Part shown: piece by piece, positions 26,301 to 32,087 of the stretch | How positions within the stretch are numbered: the first letter of the stretch is position 1 | Layout of the letters: each line of letters starts with the position of its first letter | Source: Marinirhabdus sp963799365 | GTDB lineage: Bacteria; Bacteroidota; Bacteroidia; Flavobacteriales; Flavobacteriaceae | Length of the DNA: 64,000 nucleotides | Assembly: GCA_963799365.1 (NCBI GenBank) | Contig: CAWCWV010000015.1 | Coordinates: 248,001-312,000 of the forward strand | Reading direction: 5' to 3' | The notes under the pieces: generated by a model | Told to the model about the DNA's origin: nothing | Database searches by the model: none | The model's input: the letters and a program-made list of their open reading frames with translations, nothing else | Program-made: the position numbers and the translations under genes

Positions 26301-27238
26301 TTTGTGAGGGTGATGTAGATGGCTCTTTCAGTATTGAAATATTTGGTGGTACACTTCCGTACAGTGTTGCGCTAGACGATCCTAATGGGCAGTATATTAC
26401 AGGAGCTATTGACCAAAGAACTTTCGAATTTAACAATTTAGGAGGAGGCGATCATACTGTTTATATACGCGACAGTGAAGGCTGTGAATCTGAATGGAAT
26501 ATCACCTTCCCGGAAGCTGCTCTCATCAACCCTCTTGTGGAAGTTGAATATATTTGTATCGACAATGTTTCAGGAAATATAGTGACTGTCACTGTGGATG
26601 AAAGTAACACAGACCTTACTCAGTTGGATTATTCATTAAATGGAGGTCCATATCAAACTAGTAATGTATTTACAAATCTCCCACCAAGTAAAGACAACTA
26701 TATACTAGTAAGACATACAAATGGTTGTATCCAGTCTACGGAGTTTTTCGACATTGAATCCTTTGAGCCTCTAACACTGGTATTGGAAGCTGGCGAATTA
26801 AATGAAATTATCGCAATTCCTAATGGAGGTACAGGAGGTAATCAATTCACTCTGAATGATGTGGATTATGGGTCAACCAGCATATTCGAGATAACAGAAA
26901 CAGGAACCTATACTGTTATTGTTACAGATAGTAGTGGTTGTACTGCTGAAGCAACTATCTTTTTGGAATATATCCCTATCTGTATTCCTAATTACTTTAC
27001 TCCAAATAATGATGGTGTCGTCGATACCTGGGCTCCAGGTTGTGCGGAAGATTATCCGAATATAGAAACTTCTATCTATGACCGTTATGGTCGTAAAGTA
27101 GCTATTATTCGAGTAGGAGAAGCCTGGGACGGAAGGTATAACAGTCAGGAGTTACCAACGGGTGACTATTGGTTTGTTGTAAATCTGAATAACGGTAACA
27201 GTAAAGAATTTGTTGGCCATTTCACCCTTTATAGATAA
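17327..27238 (+). CDS. sprB: Giant SprB-like gliding adhesin, T9SS type-B substrate
   Basis: A 3303-residue cell-surface adhesin. From the ATG at 17327 the signal peptide is extended (about 73 residues), with the hydrophobic core KIVAVSLLIFALMF and cleavage after NALA (73/74); an internal ATG at 17477 would give an ordinary signal. Residues about 75-430 form a globular head. Residues about 435-600 are DUF11-like (KIVEDEFGNNIGGQ, NVGNDDATDFTIRDILPVN). About 28 SprB-type repeats of roughly 80 residues follow, each ending in a xxDxxGC motif (VTDSNGCT, VRDANGCI, VQDELGCF). The last 85 residues (3219-3303) are a type-B sorting domain (NYFTPNNDGVVDTW). In gliding flavobacteria SprB is moved along the cell surface by the GldLM motor. 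It is followed by sprF 42 bp downstream, its dedicated partner. Confidence 0.85.
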   Translation: MNKPSQPNAKFLTPTVVKLFSGILSVLVSYILKKRTYFFNHKPLSSTKDFMVGKIVAVSLLIFALMFSTNALAQLPVPFTPRLDDGSIRVKGDIVFIGNNIVTAKDLPLPYNGNEINNNHEGIYINVASGGDPSIFSSSSAELAIDNSCKKILYAGLYWASVYPNEIATNQSLPFEGTPRFEDWNEVKFKLPGGGFIDLVADNNPDPVGEEDDIIFDGYKYYGPNVTDSFKDSPIICYKNVTNLVQGLTEADGEYTLANLRATRGRRLGGCSAGWTLVVIYESPILPSKFITLFDGYAGVQNNTTLDIPVSGFQTLPAPYPVNANIAVSALEGDIGLTGDSFQFKASTSANFTILSDAINQPNNFFNSTISYNGVHNLDRNPASRNTLGLDVNNLKIPNPSNIVLPNDATAGDLKLTTSGDGYGAFATSFSVEIIEPKIILTKIVEDEFGNNIGGQVVNLGQELNYVLGFQNVGNDDATDFTIRDILPVNIIYNHPTDLVLPPGVTVQSYDAPTREIIFEIEDYLVEEFDPVTELRIEVQVVDDCRQLIDACTNIINNQAFASYRSVINPQFLITDDPSYGNNTGCLLTPQVTNFLADIDDCLFSQEEILCGASVDLTAANGYDSYSWSTSPTGTPVIGTTQTITVTATGTYYSFNTAIAPCQSIIEEFNVTLFGSNTNNPIIPFADEVVICPNDGKLLPNIFLCGINDFRDLTVDLAGAISIIWEQLDESSCPAVPNQDCANENNSCIWNQVATGNDYTANTAGQFRLTINYQGGCFNQFYFNVYQNLLNPTVVATDIICTTPGTITVNNVPSGYEYSLDGVTYQASNIFTVTAPGLYTVYVRQLGVPGTVCIFTVPDILVRERQFTVTTNIIQPLCNGDKGDIQLAANDVRPQYFFALYQGATLINSVGPIVSNNYLFANLNPGTYTATVSTEDGCTYSEDITIIEPPILTVTAAITKPLTCTDGEITVYPVGGTPPYFYFVNSTTVFQTVPEIVVTTAGVYNITVVDSNNCSADTTITIEAALPPEFNVTKTDILCADPGDTGTITINVTNPNGNSLRYSINGGLSFSNSPVFTGLTAGNYNVVVEYTFGGQVCFSDPQVITITSVTPIFGIAELTDPYTCISTGTITVTGVTGGTPPYMYSIDGINFQTSPIFTGLTPGTYAVVIKDANDCTFVTNEITILPLDPPTDLSFSNTPLTCPTNTTTITITGTTGGIAPLEYRISAPAPAVTPYQTSTTFAGLAPGTYTFEVRDANECVYSESYAIQPLPAITVVGQPINDVECFGDANGSAQFIVFGTTNFVYSINGNPPVAGTSPIVLTGLIAGTYTIVVTDTITNCEATDTVTIQGPSATLTLTLDVSPISCLDSGSVVLNASGGWGGNIYTLTLPDATVLPPQANNTFTNLTQSGTYTATVTDSNGCTVSENFDLTIPDPVVASISPISDLCYDATNGATIEVTVTSGLAPFEFSLNGAPFQTSNIFTGLVPGTYIVTVRDALGCEITLPAEVIARQLVVNAVLTTDLDCTITPDASITGTITGGSAPFSYAVSISGAPYTPLGATGSPFVYTTGTAGTYQFQITDNSGCIAESNIITINPISLPALDVIAQTQDILCNGDSNGAINITFDPTVGTPPFVINVNNDTTGTNYGTQTSGLPAGTYTITLTDANSCTDTDTITITEPDPIIVDYDTVDLTCVPGGVSEGEITINSVTGGVAPYDYYVTGNGYSNSVLGATGTVPVTFGVINFGLYQINVIDSNGCSVLIQDVLIASPPSDLDITIDTSVDCITGGEAVVTVSSTLGSTGPFWFAIYQGPGTVYPLPAGAWQPENPPMSASTIFYNLTPGVTYTFIVYDESTMCSYYETATTPIPTNSTLTATAVTANNITCTGSADGNVSFDINSIYAIPVIVNYEIFDSLTLLTTGINGTGAVPAGGTLSVPNLGPLPFGNYFVLISETVGPNVGCGIATVPFNITESTIALDLIVSVDQNANCNPTSGVISAVGNNGTPPYQYQVTTTPGSPPATDPSWANASVFNLDAGTYYVHVLDAFGCVVTSPATILPMDPSPVVAAVISNQCDTDEGDFEINVTLPTAGIPPYSFSIDGGTFQTQTPPFTIQNLSSGTHTIEVRDANGCGNLVTVTIEPPLGITPAVTATPSCDDDDGEITVTANGGSGTYTYSITPNPPSIVLTGNVFSGVPSGTYTITITDVTTTCDTDVDVTLDAATPVTFTTSTTDVDCNGGSDGVITVNLLPGNDNPVYLYEITAPIIRPQQNSNIFTGLPAGTYTVQVTSGRDCVAAQDAIIGEPALLAVTGMVTDFACAPDNSINTAILTITEVGGTPPYLYSINGINYFTTNTFDIIDTGTVQNISIYAKDDNGCVATDIVVVNPLPTITATAFTEVTPIDCNNTGSVEITVTGGSGNFTYQLLPSGTPQASPIFPISGPGTYYFQVNDLDTNCYFLTLPLVVDPFDSIDAVLVPTVDNSCFGDAQGELELTINGYTGNYTYQLLDGMGVPVGPVVATNTASDPQLITLLPSGNYSVAVIETDTPFCDAISNVVNIDSPSAPLLLEALETSNVTCTDDRGTITATATGGTPPYEYELTGTATVPYSTNNTFTGLGAGTYTVNVRDAQGCITPDTVILDAPIPITAIFTPSTTQLSCFGDQNASITTTLVSGGQGSNYTYTLITLSPTISVSGPQASNIFTDLGAGVYQVRITDGYDCEFISLDITIDQPTEVSPALVVESTQTCLTESTLTLSATGGTGPYEYSDVSNFSIILGSFTTSISFPVPVGTYNYYVRDANGCISDASNDITIDPLPTLTVLLDSTNPTINCVGDNNGVITATAQGGLGNYVYILQDTAGNTIPANQPSPGVFTGLPAGTYVVYVVSDDCNATSDTITITEPNTSLDVDYIVNNVRCNGENNGSITITASGGTGVIKYAISPNLNQFFDTSIFNNLPPGNYDVIVQDELGCFVTFNFDITEPDAVELSIVPDSIFPEICEGDVDGSFSIEIFGGTLPYSVALDDPNGQYITGAIDQRTFEFNNLGGGDHTVYIRDSEGCESEWNITFPEAALINPLVEVEYICIDNVSGNIVTVTVDESNTDLTQLDYSLNGGPYQTSNVFTNLPPSKDNYILVRHTNGCIQSTEFFDIESFEPLTLVLEAGELNEIIAIPNGGTGGNQFTLNDVDYGSTSIFEITETGTYTVIVTDSSGCTAEATIFLEYIPICIPNYFTPNNDGVVDTWAPGCAEDYPNIETSIYDRYGRKVAIIRVGEAWDGRYNSQELPTGDYWFVVNLNNGNSKEFVGHFTLYR

Positions 27239-27280
27239 AAGATTTTTAATAGCAGTAATCCCCTAAATAAACCTACTCTT

Positions 27281-28249
27281 ATGAGAAAAATTATAAAATA
27301 TATACTGGTCTTAATGGCAATCCAAAGTCATTCGCAAGAATTAAATTTACCTGTATTTAGTCAATACTTAGCCGATAATGACTTTGTTGTATCTCCTACC
27401 TTTGCAGGCATTGGAGATAATTTCAGAATTCGAGCTAATGGGTTGATGCAATGGGTGGGAATAAAGAATGCACCTCAAAACCAGGCACTTTATGCAGATA
27501 TCAGGATAGCAAATCAAACAGGAGTGGGCTTTTCTATGTATAATGATAAAAATGGAAATACAAGACAGCAGGGTTTTAAAATATCGTATGCACACCATCT
27601 TATCCTCGATTATAAAACGAAGCAGTATTTATCGCTAGGATTATCGTACAATATGAATAGTTTTAGAATTGATATTGAAAATTTTGAAACAACTTTCGAT
27701 ATCCCAATTATAGATCCAAGTATAAGAGATGATCGAAAGTCTACAAATATTAATTTCGATGTAGGTGCGCTCTATAGGCTGAATACTTTTTTTCTGAGTT
27801 TTAATGCTAATAATTTACTGAATAAGGATACAGAAAATTTTACTGGTTTTGAACCACAAAGCTTATTAAACTTCCAACTCTATTCAGGATATGTGGTTAA
27901 AAGTAAGAATTATTCACAATTAGAACCCTCTGTATTCTATCAGTTATTTGCAAGTGATCAACGATCCAGTACAGATATTAATTTAAAGTACCGTAAATTT
28001 AATAGGGACAATGATTATTTCTGGGTAGGCGGTTCCTATCGGTTTTTAAATGATCAAATAATGAAACCTTTAAGTATTGGACCTATGGTTGGTGTCAAGA
28101 AATCAATTGTGTACTTTTCATACGCATATCAAATTACCTTAAATGAGCTCACAAATTATAACTCTGGTACGCATTCAATTACCATCGGTCTTGATTTCCT
28201 TCAAGCCATAAGTGATTGTCCTTGTACAGTGGGTAACAATGAGCGATAG
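27281..28249 (+). CDS. sprF: PorP/SprF family type IX secretion membrane protein
   Basis: A 322-residue outer-membrane protein with a short signal peptide (MRKIIKYILVLMAIQSHS). The characteristic PorP/SprF opening LPVFSQYLADNDFVVSPTFA is followed by GIGDNFRIRANGLMQWVGI and repeated amphipathic strands (VGFSMYNDKNGN, LSLGLSYNMNSF, YFWVGGSYRF), consistent with a beta-barrel of about 14 strands. SprF is needed in F. johnsoniae for export of SprB and binds type-B sorting domains. Here it directly follows the SprB-like gene, so it is its likely export partner. The SprD-like gene upstream carries a second barrel of the same family. The stop lies 27 bp from the convergent regulator gene, and no clear hairpin is seen in that gap. 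Confidence 0.85.
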   Translation: MRKIIKYILVLMAIQSHSQELNLPVFSQYLADNDFVVSPTFAGIGDNFRIRANGLMQWVGIKNAPQNQALYADIRIANQTGVGFSMYNDKNGNTRQQGFKISYAHHLILDYKTKQYLSLGLSYNMNSFRIDIENFETTFDIPIIDPSIRDDRKSTNINFDVGALYRLNTFFLSFNANNLLNKDTENFTGFEPQSLLNFQLYSGYVVKSKNYSQLEPSVFYQLFASDQRSSTDINLKYRKFNRDNDYFWVGGSYRFLNDQIMKPLSIGPMVGVKKSIVYFSYAYQITLNELTNYNSGTHSITIGLDFLQAISDCPCTVGNNER

Positions 28250-28276
28250 TTTGGGTATCTAACTACCATTTGATTT

Positions 28277-29146
28277 TTAAAATGCCGTATTAATTTCCAG
28301 CTTATATCCTACTCCATGAATGTTGGAAATTTTTATGCTATCATCGCCCTCTAATTTCTTGCGCAGTTTAGAAATGTAAGTATCGAGGCTTCGGCCTACG
28401 ATAACGCCGTTATCTTCCCAAACTCTTTTAGTGAGTTCTTCGCGTTTTACTATCTGATTTACATTTTCAATAAAAATGGCTAATAGCTCACATTCCTTTT
28501 GCGTTAGTGGAATTTCCTGTGCTTCTTTCACCAGTTTACTCTGGTCTTGATAAAAGCTGAAATGTCCCAAACTTGTACCAGTTACAGTGCCTTTTTCTGA
28601 ATGATAGACATGATATTTACTATAAAACACAAATCCCAAAAATGCCAGCACTAAAAAGACCAGCACATAAAATAAGGTGGCATTTGTTGAAGCAACAGCA
28701 CTAGCAGTAAACTTCACCTGTATAGTATAACAACCTTCCGGAATAATCCTTCCACCACAGGGAATAATATTTTTTTCGGTCTCATTCGCTATTTTAAAAC
28801 TGTAGGCCACTTCCCTATCGTCACATTTTAAAACCTCAGCTAAATAATCACTGGGTAAATTGGATTTTTCAATGGCAGCGGAAAGTATTGTATTTAAATC
28901 TGCTGGATCAAACGAAAGAGGTTCTTCAAAAGAAATTTCATATAGATTGGCATCTTTTTGAACCACAGGTAAAACAACCGAAGTGGTATCGTTTTGAGAG
29001 ATCAATAATTGGTTTCCCACAGAACGAAGTGCAACTTTTAGTTCTTCTGGTGCAAGTGAAGTGTCATCTTTCTGGCATGATGAAACTACTAAAAGCAAAA
29101 GTACTAGGCATAAAAAAGAATTGTATTTCAGGAATTTTTGATTCAT
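28277..29146 (-). CDS. Membrane-anchored OmpR-type winged-helix regulator with periplasmic sensor
   Basis: A 289-residue one-component regulator. Residues 1-24 form a lipoprotein-like signal ending VVSSC (C24). Residues about 25-155 form a periplasmic sensor domain with three cysteines (C108, C130, C139). A transmembrane helix spans about 157-175 (LFYVLVFLVLAFLGFVFY). The C-terminus from about 195 is an OmpR/PhoB winged helix: IPLTQKECELLAIF, LTKRVW, recognition helix RSLDTYISKLRKKL, wing IHGVGYKLE. The DNA-binding domain is thus at the C-terminus, the reverse of ToxR/CadC. There is no phospho-receiver. The frame also opens at a TTG (29161), but I use the ATG at 29146. The divergent yceI unit is the probable target; 11-bp direct repeats lie between. 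The sensed signal is unknown. Confidence 0.82.
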   Translation of the reverse strand: MNQKFLKYNSFLCLVLLLLVVSSCQKDDTSLAPEELKVALRSVGNQLLISQNDTTSVVLPVVQKDANLYEISFEEPLSFDPADLNTILSAAIEKSNLPSDYLAEVLKCDDREVAYSFKIANETEKNIIPCGGRIIPEGCYTIQVKFTASAVASTNATLFYVLVFLVLAFLGFVFYSKYHVYHSEKGTVTGTSLGHFSFYQDQSKLVKEAQEIPLTQKECELLAIFIENVNQIVKREELTKRVWEDNGVIVGRSLDTYISKLRKKLEGDDSIKISNIHGVGYKLEINTAF

Positions 29147-29186
29147 TACTGCAAATAACAATCAATTTACTCACTTTTCACAGCTG

Positions 29187-29219
29187 TTGACACTTCTTTT
29201 ACATTCTTTTGACACTTTT
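29187..29219 (+). promoter_or_regulatory. Three tandem 11-bp direct repeats, candidate regulator-binding site
   Basis: Units TTGACACTTCT (29187), TTTACATTCTT (29198) and TTGACACTTTT (29209) follow each other without gap. The outer two match at 10 of 11 bases; the middle one matches the first at 7 of 11. A weaker fourth copy starts near 29177. Tandem 11-bp repeats are the usual site geometry for PhoB/OmpR winged helices, and this gap lies between such a regulator and yceI. Confidence 0.55.
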
Positions 29220-29259
29220 TAAATGAGACCGATCTTAGTTTAGCAGAAAATATAACATT

Positions 29260-29820
29260 ATGAAAAACATAATTTTTACATTCATCATTTTAGCCAGTCT
29301 ATCCTGTACTGCACAACCACAAAAAACGTATCAGTTACAAACCGAAAAAAGTACAATTATCTGGAAAGGTTCCTATATGTTCCAAATGAGCGAACACAAG
29401 GGCACAGTAAAATTTTTGAAGGGAGAACTTACTACTGAAAATGAATCCATTATTGGTGGAAGTTTTAGTATTGACATGACAAGTATTACAAATCCCGAGT
29501 ATGAAGAAGCCAGAGAAGGTCCCGTAGATCACTTAAAAAATAAAGATTTTTTTTATGTAAATAAATACCCGAAAGCACATTTAAAAATTATTTCAGTAAT
29601 CTATCATGCTGAAAATAATATGCATCAATTTATAGCAGACCTAACTATTAAAGATACTACACAAGCTGTTGAGTTTTGGGGGATTGCCTTTGCTGAAACC
29701 AATCAAATAACAACTCAGTTTAAAATAGACAGAACTCGTTGGGGAATTAACCATAACAACAACCTAAAAGATCACGCTATTTCTGAAGCTATTGAGTTTG
29801 ATGTAATTTTACAATTCTAA
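29260..29820 (+). CDS. YceI family protein
   Basis: A 186-residue exported YceI-domain protein. The signal peptide MKNIIFTFIILASLSCTAQ has a Cys near the cleavage site, so it may be a lipoprotein, although the residue at -3 is not ideal for a lipobox. The domain starts TYQLQTEKSTIIWKG and shows the YceI strands HKGTVKFLKGELTTENESII, GGSFSIDMTSI, the conserved HLKNKDFFYVNKYPKAHLKI and the C-terminal KIDRTRWGINHNN. YceI proteins are lipocalin-like periplasmic barrels that bind isoprenoid or other amphiphilic lipids. Three 11-bp repeats and a TAGTTTAG box (29236-29243) precede the start. It is probably co-transcribed with the next gene, 11 bp downstream, and controlled by the divergent winged-helix regulator. 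Confidence 0.9.
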   Translation: MKNIIFTFIILASLSCTAQPQKTYQLQTEKSTIIWKGSYMFQMSEHKGTVKFLKGELTTENESIIGGSFSIDMTSITNPEYEEAREGPVDHLKNKDFFYVNKYPKAHLKIISVIYHAENNMHQFIADLTIKDTTQAVEFWGIAFAETNQITTQFKIDRTRWGINHNNNLKDHAISEAIEFDVILQF

Positions 29821-29831
29821 GAACGTACACA

Positions 29832-30416
29832 ATGTTAAAATATATAACTATCACATCCCTCCTGTTTCTTTCATTATTTATGAATGCACAGGAAACCGAA
29901 CATAAAAAATTGTTAGAAACAAACTGGGGTTCAGAAATGTTTACATTTCCCATTGGTTTTGCGCAGGAAATTCCATTGGAAGGCTATGAAGAAGCTATTT
30001 TTCCGAAAGGCTGGTCAACAGAAGAAAGTCCAGAGTTTTGGTCTTATGTTTTTGCGTGGAATGTAACAGCAGAAGCTCCATTAACCCCGTCCAACTTTGA
30101 AGCATACCTTGAAATTTATTTTGATGGCTTAATGGACATACGAAATATAAAGAACGGCGAAACCATTCTGCCCACCAATGCCCTATTTATAAAATCTGAT
30201 GAAGTTGAAAATACATCTCAGTATACTGGTAAAATTAGGTTGTACGAAGGTAGGTCCACCAAAAAGATGATGATTTTACATGTACGCGCTACACAGCATT
30301 TTTGTGAGGCAAAACAGAAAACAGTAGTTGTATTTAGATTTTCACCAGCCCAATTTGAAAAACCTATTTGGGATACGATGAACTCGATTAAACTAATTGA
30401 TATGATTTGTAATTAA
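29832..30416 (+). CDS. Secreted protein of unknown family, co-transcribed with yceI
   Basis: A 194-residue exported protein that I do not recognise. The signal peptide is MLKYITITSLLFLSLFMNAQ, cleaved after NA. The mature part contains aromatic-rich strands (PEFWSYVFAWNVTAEAPLT, YLEIYFDGLMDI), an RLYEGRSTKKMMILHVRATQ strand, and HFCEAKQKTVVVFRF. Two cysteines (in HFCEAK and the terminal MICN) could pair. There is no sorting domain. It starts 11 bp after yceI and ends at the operon terminator region, so it likely acts in the same periplasmic process and under the same winged-helix regulator. The alternating hydrophobic pattern suggests a beta-rich fold. Confidence 0.65.
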   Translation: MLKYITITSLLFLSLFMNAQETEHKKLLETNWGSEMFTFPIGFAQEIPLEGYEEAIFPKGWSTEESPEFWSYVFAWNVTAEAPLTPSNFEAYLEIYFDGLMDIRNIKNGETILPTNALFIKSDEVENTSQYTGKIRLYEGRSTKKMMILHVRATQHFCEAKQKTVVVFRFSPAQFEKPIWDTMNSIKLIDMICN

Positions 30417-30417
30417 A

Positions 30418-30466
30418 AAAGGTTGTTACACCAAAGTTTTTAAAACTAGCTAGTGCAACAACCTTT
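30418..30466 (-). terminator. Terminator between convergent genes
   Basis: AAAGGTTGTT and AACAACCTTT pair (10 bp) across a loop of about 29 nt. The T run is on the minus strand side, so it fits the DUF1028 gene best, but it may stop both convergent transcripts. Confidence 0.6.
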
Positions 30467-30485
30467 GCAGTTTAGGTATAAATAT

Positions 30486-32039
30486 TTATTTTTTCACCAC
30501 TCTTTTAAAAACAGCACCTGCTTCAGTTTCAATTTTCACAAAATAAAGCGCCGCTCTCAAAGCTGAAATATTAACTTGATAGTTAGTTGTATTATTAAAT
30601 GTTTGTTGTGCTACCACTCTTCCATTTACATCGTACACTGTAGCTTTCGAAATGATATTATTTGGGGCAGTAATTGTAAATGTATTACTAGTAGGGTTAG
30701 GATATACAGAAACAGCATTTAATACCTGTTCAGATACTCCTAAAATTTCAGAAAGAACACGAATATTGTCTATAGCAACATCGCTGCGTTCCCCTAAACC
30801 CGTAGTACTATCCATCCTAATTTGAATGGTCTGTCCAACGTATGCTGAAAGATCTATATTTGCTGTATTCCATTGGTCGCCTTGGCTTCCATCCAATAAC
30901 CAAATTGTATTCCAGCCAGTACCATCGTTCACGCGAACCGCTAGATTTCCTGTATTGTTTCCAAGCATATGATAGTTAAAAACAAAACTAGCTTCTGTAA
31001 TTGCAGAAAAATCGAAGCATGGGCTATTTAAAACAGCTCTTTTGGTAGGAAAACCTACGTTACCCCCACTAGCTTCAGTATACAAATAAAAATCTCCATC
31101 AATTGCAGTTGTTGGTCCTGTAGCTGGTGTTGGAGTTTCCCCAGAATTTCGGGTCCAGTCAAAATCTGTATTACCTACCTGGGACAATTCTATATCGTTT
31201 TGCTCCCAAAGGCCTAGATCTGTTTCAAAACTTTCTACATACGGAAATTGATTTACGGTGTCGCTACACGTAGTTCCAGGATTGTTTAAGAAAAAATCGT
31301 AAGTTGTTTGTAAAAAATCTATAGGGTCTTCGGCAAAATCTGTTTTACTTACATTAAGATCTACAGTAAGATGTCCGTAATTGGTATATAAATCTTCTGT
31401 CTTGGCAACTCTTAGAAAAGCCGATTTAGAACTTGTTTGGTTACTAGTACAGCGATTGTCTGCACCTATACGTTTTGCGCCTTGCATTGCAGCCATCAAT
31501 TTATTGGCTAAGGTTCCTGTTGCATTTAAAAACGCTGTTTCCATATCGTCCAGAACCGCTTGGGAAATCAAAATATTTCCCTGTATTGAATAATTAGGAC
31601 CTGTAATATGGTTGGCAACGGGACTATTACTCATACCCGTATATCCTGAACTCCTAGGGTTGCCTCCTACTCCACCAATTAAATCTACCACTCCATATTG
31701 TCTGGAAGCAATAGTTCCTGGTGCAGGATCGTTGGCTACTAACCAATCGATTATTTCCTGCGGACTATCTCCTAATTCCATTCGCTCCCTTGCGGCAACC
31801 TGATTTGTAGGATTCCAGGCGGCTTGTGTGATTATACCACCAATGCCTAAAATTATATCGCTTATTACCAAAGCGCCCTCTTCCCCACCAAGATCGTCAA
31901 TATCAAGGCAAGTCGCTCCTGCACTACCAATTTCCCCTGTTAAAGGATCTACGGCTACAATAGAAAAAGTATGCTGCGCTTGTAATGTTGTGGCGAGGCA
32001 TAATAACCCAACCATTAAAAATAGTTTGTTTGTTTTCAT
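30486..32039 (-). CDS. DUF1028 protein with jelly-roll module and type-A T9SS sorting domain
   Basis: A 517-residue secreted protein. The signal peptide is followed by HTFSIVAVDPLTGEIGSAGA, the start of the DUF1028 domain (an Ntn-hydrolase-like fold), which runs to about residue 250 with GVVDLIGGVGGNPRSSGYTG and ANKLMAAMQGAKRIGADNRC. Residues about 270-425 form a MAM/jelly-roll-like beta-sandwich (FPYVESFETDLGLWEQ, then IQIRMDSTTGLGERSDVAID). The last 75 residues or so are a type-A sorting domain (VSVYPNPTSNTFTI, then ALYFVKIETEAG and a basic end VKK). It is therefore exported by T9SS and probably anchored on the surface. The enzymatic activity of DUF1028 is not established. It lies 48 bp downstream of the BNR-propeller gene on the same strand and may form an operon with it. 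Confidence 0.85.
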   Translation of the reverse strand: MKTNKLFLMVGLLCLATTLQAQHTFSIVAVDPLTGEIGSAGATCLDIDDLGGEEGALVISDIILGIGGIITQAAWNPTNQVAARERMELGDSPQEIIDWLVANDPAPGTIASRQYGVVDLIGGVGGNPRSSGYTGMSNSPVANHITGPNYSIQGNILISQAVLDDMETAFLNATGTLANKLMAAMQGAKRIGADNRCTSNQTSSKSAFLRVAKTEDLYTNYGHLTVDLNVSKTDFAEDPIDFLQTTYDFFLNNPGTTCSDTVNQFPYVESFETDLGLWEQNDIELSQVGNTDFDWTRNSGETPTPATGPTTAIDGDFYLYTEASGGNVGFPTKRAVLNSPCFDFSAITEASFVFNYHMLGNNTGNLAVRVNDGTGWNTIWLLDGSQGDQWNTANIDLSAYVGQTIQIRMDSTTGLGERSDVAIDNIRVLSEILGVSEQVLNAVSVYPNPTSNTFTITAPNNIISKATVYDVNGRVVAQQTFNNTTNYQVNISALRAALYFVKIETEAGAVFKRVVKK

Positions 32040-32087
32040 AGGTTCAATTTTTTTCTAAAAGTAACAGAATCTAAAATAATATGCTAG

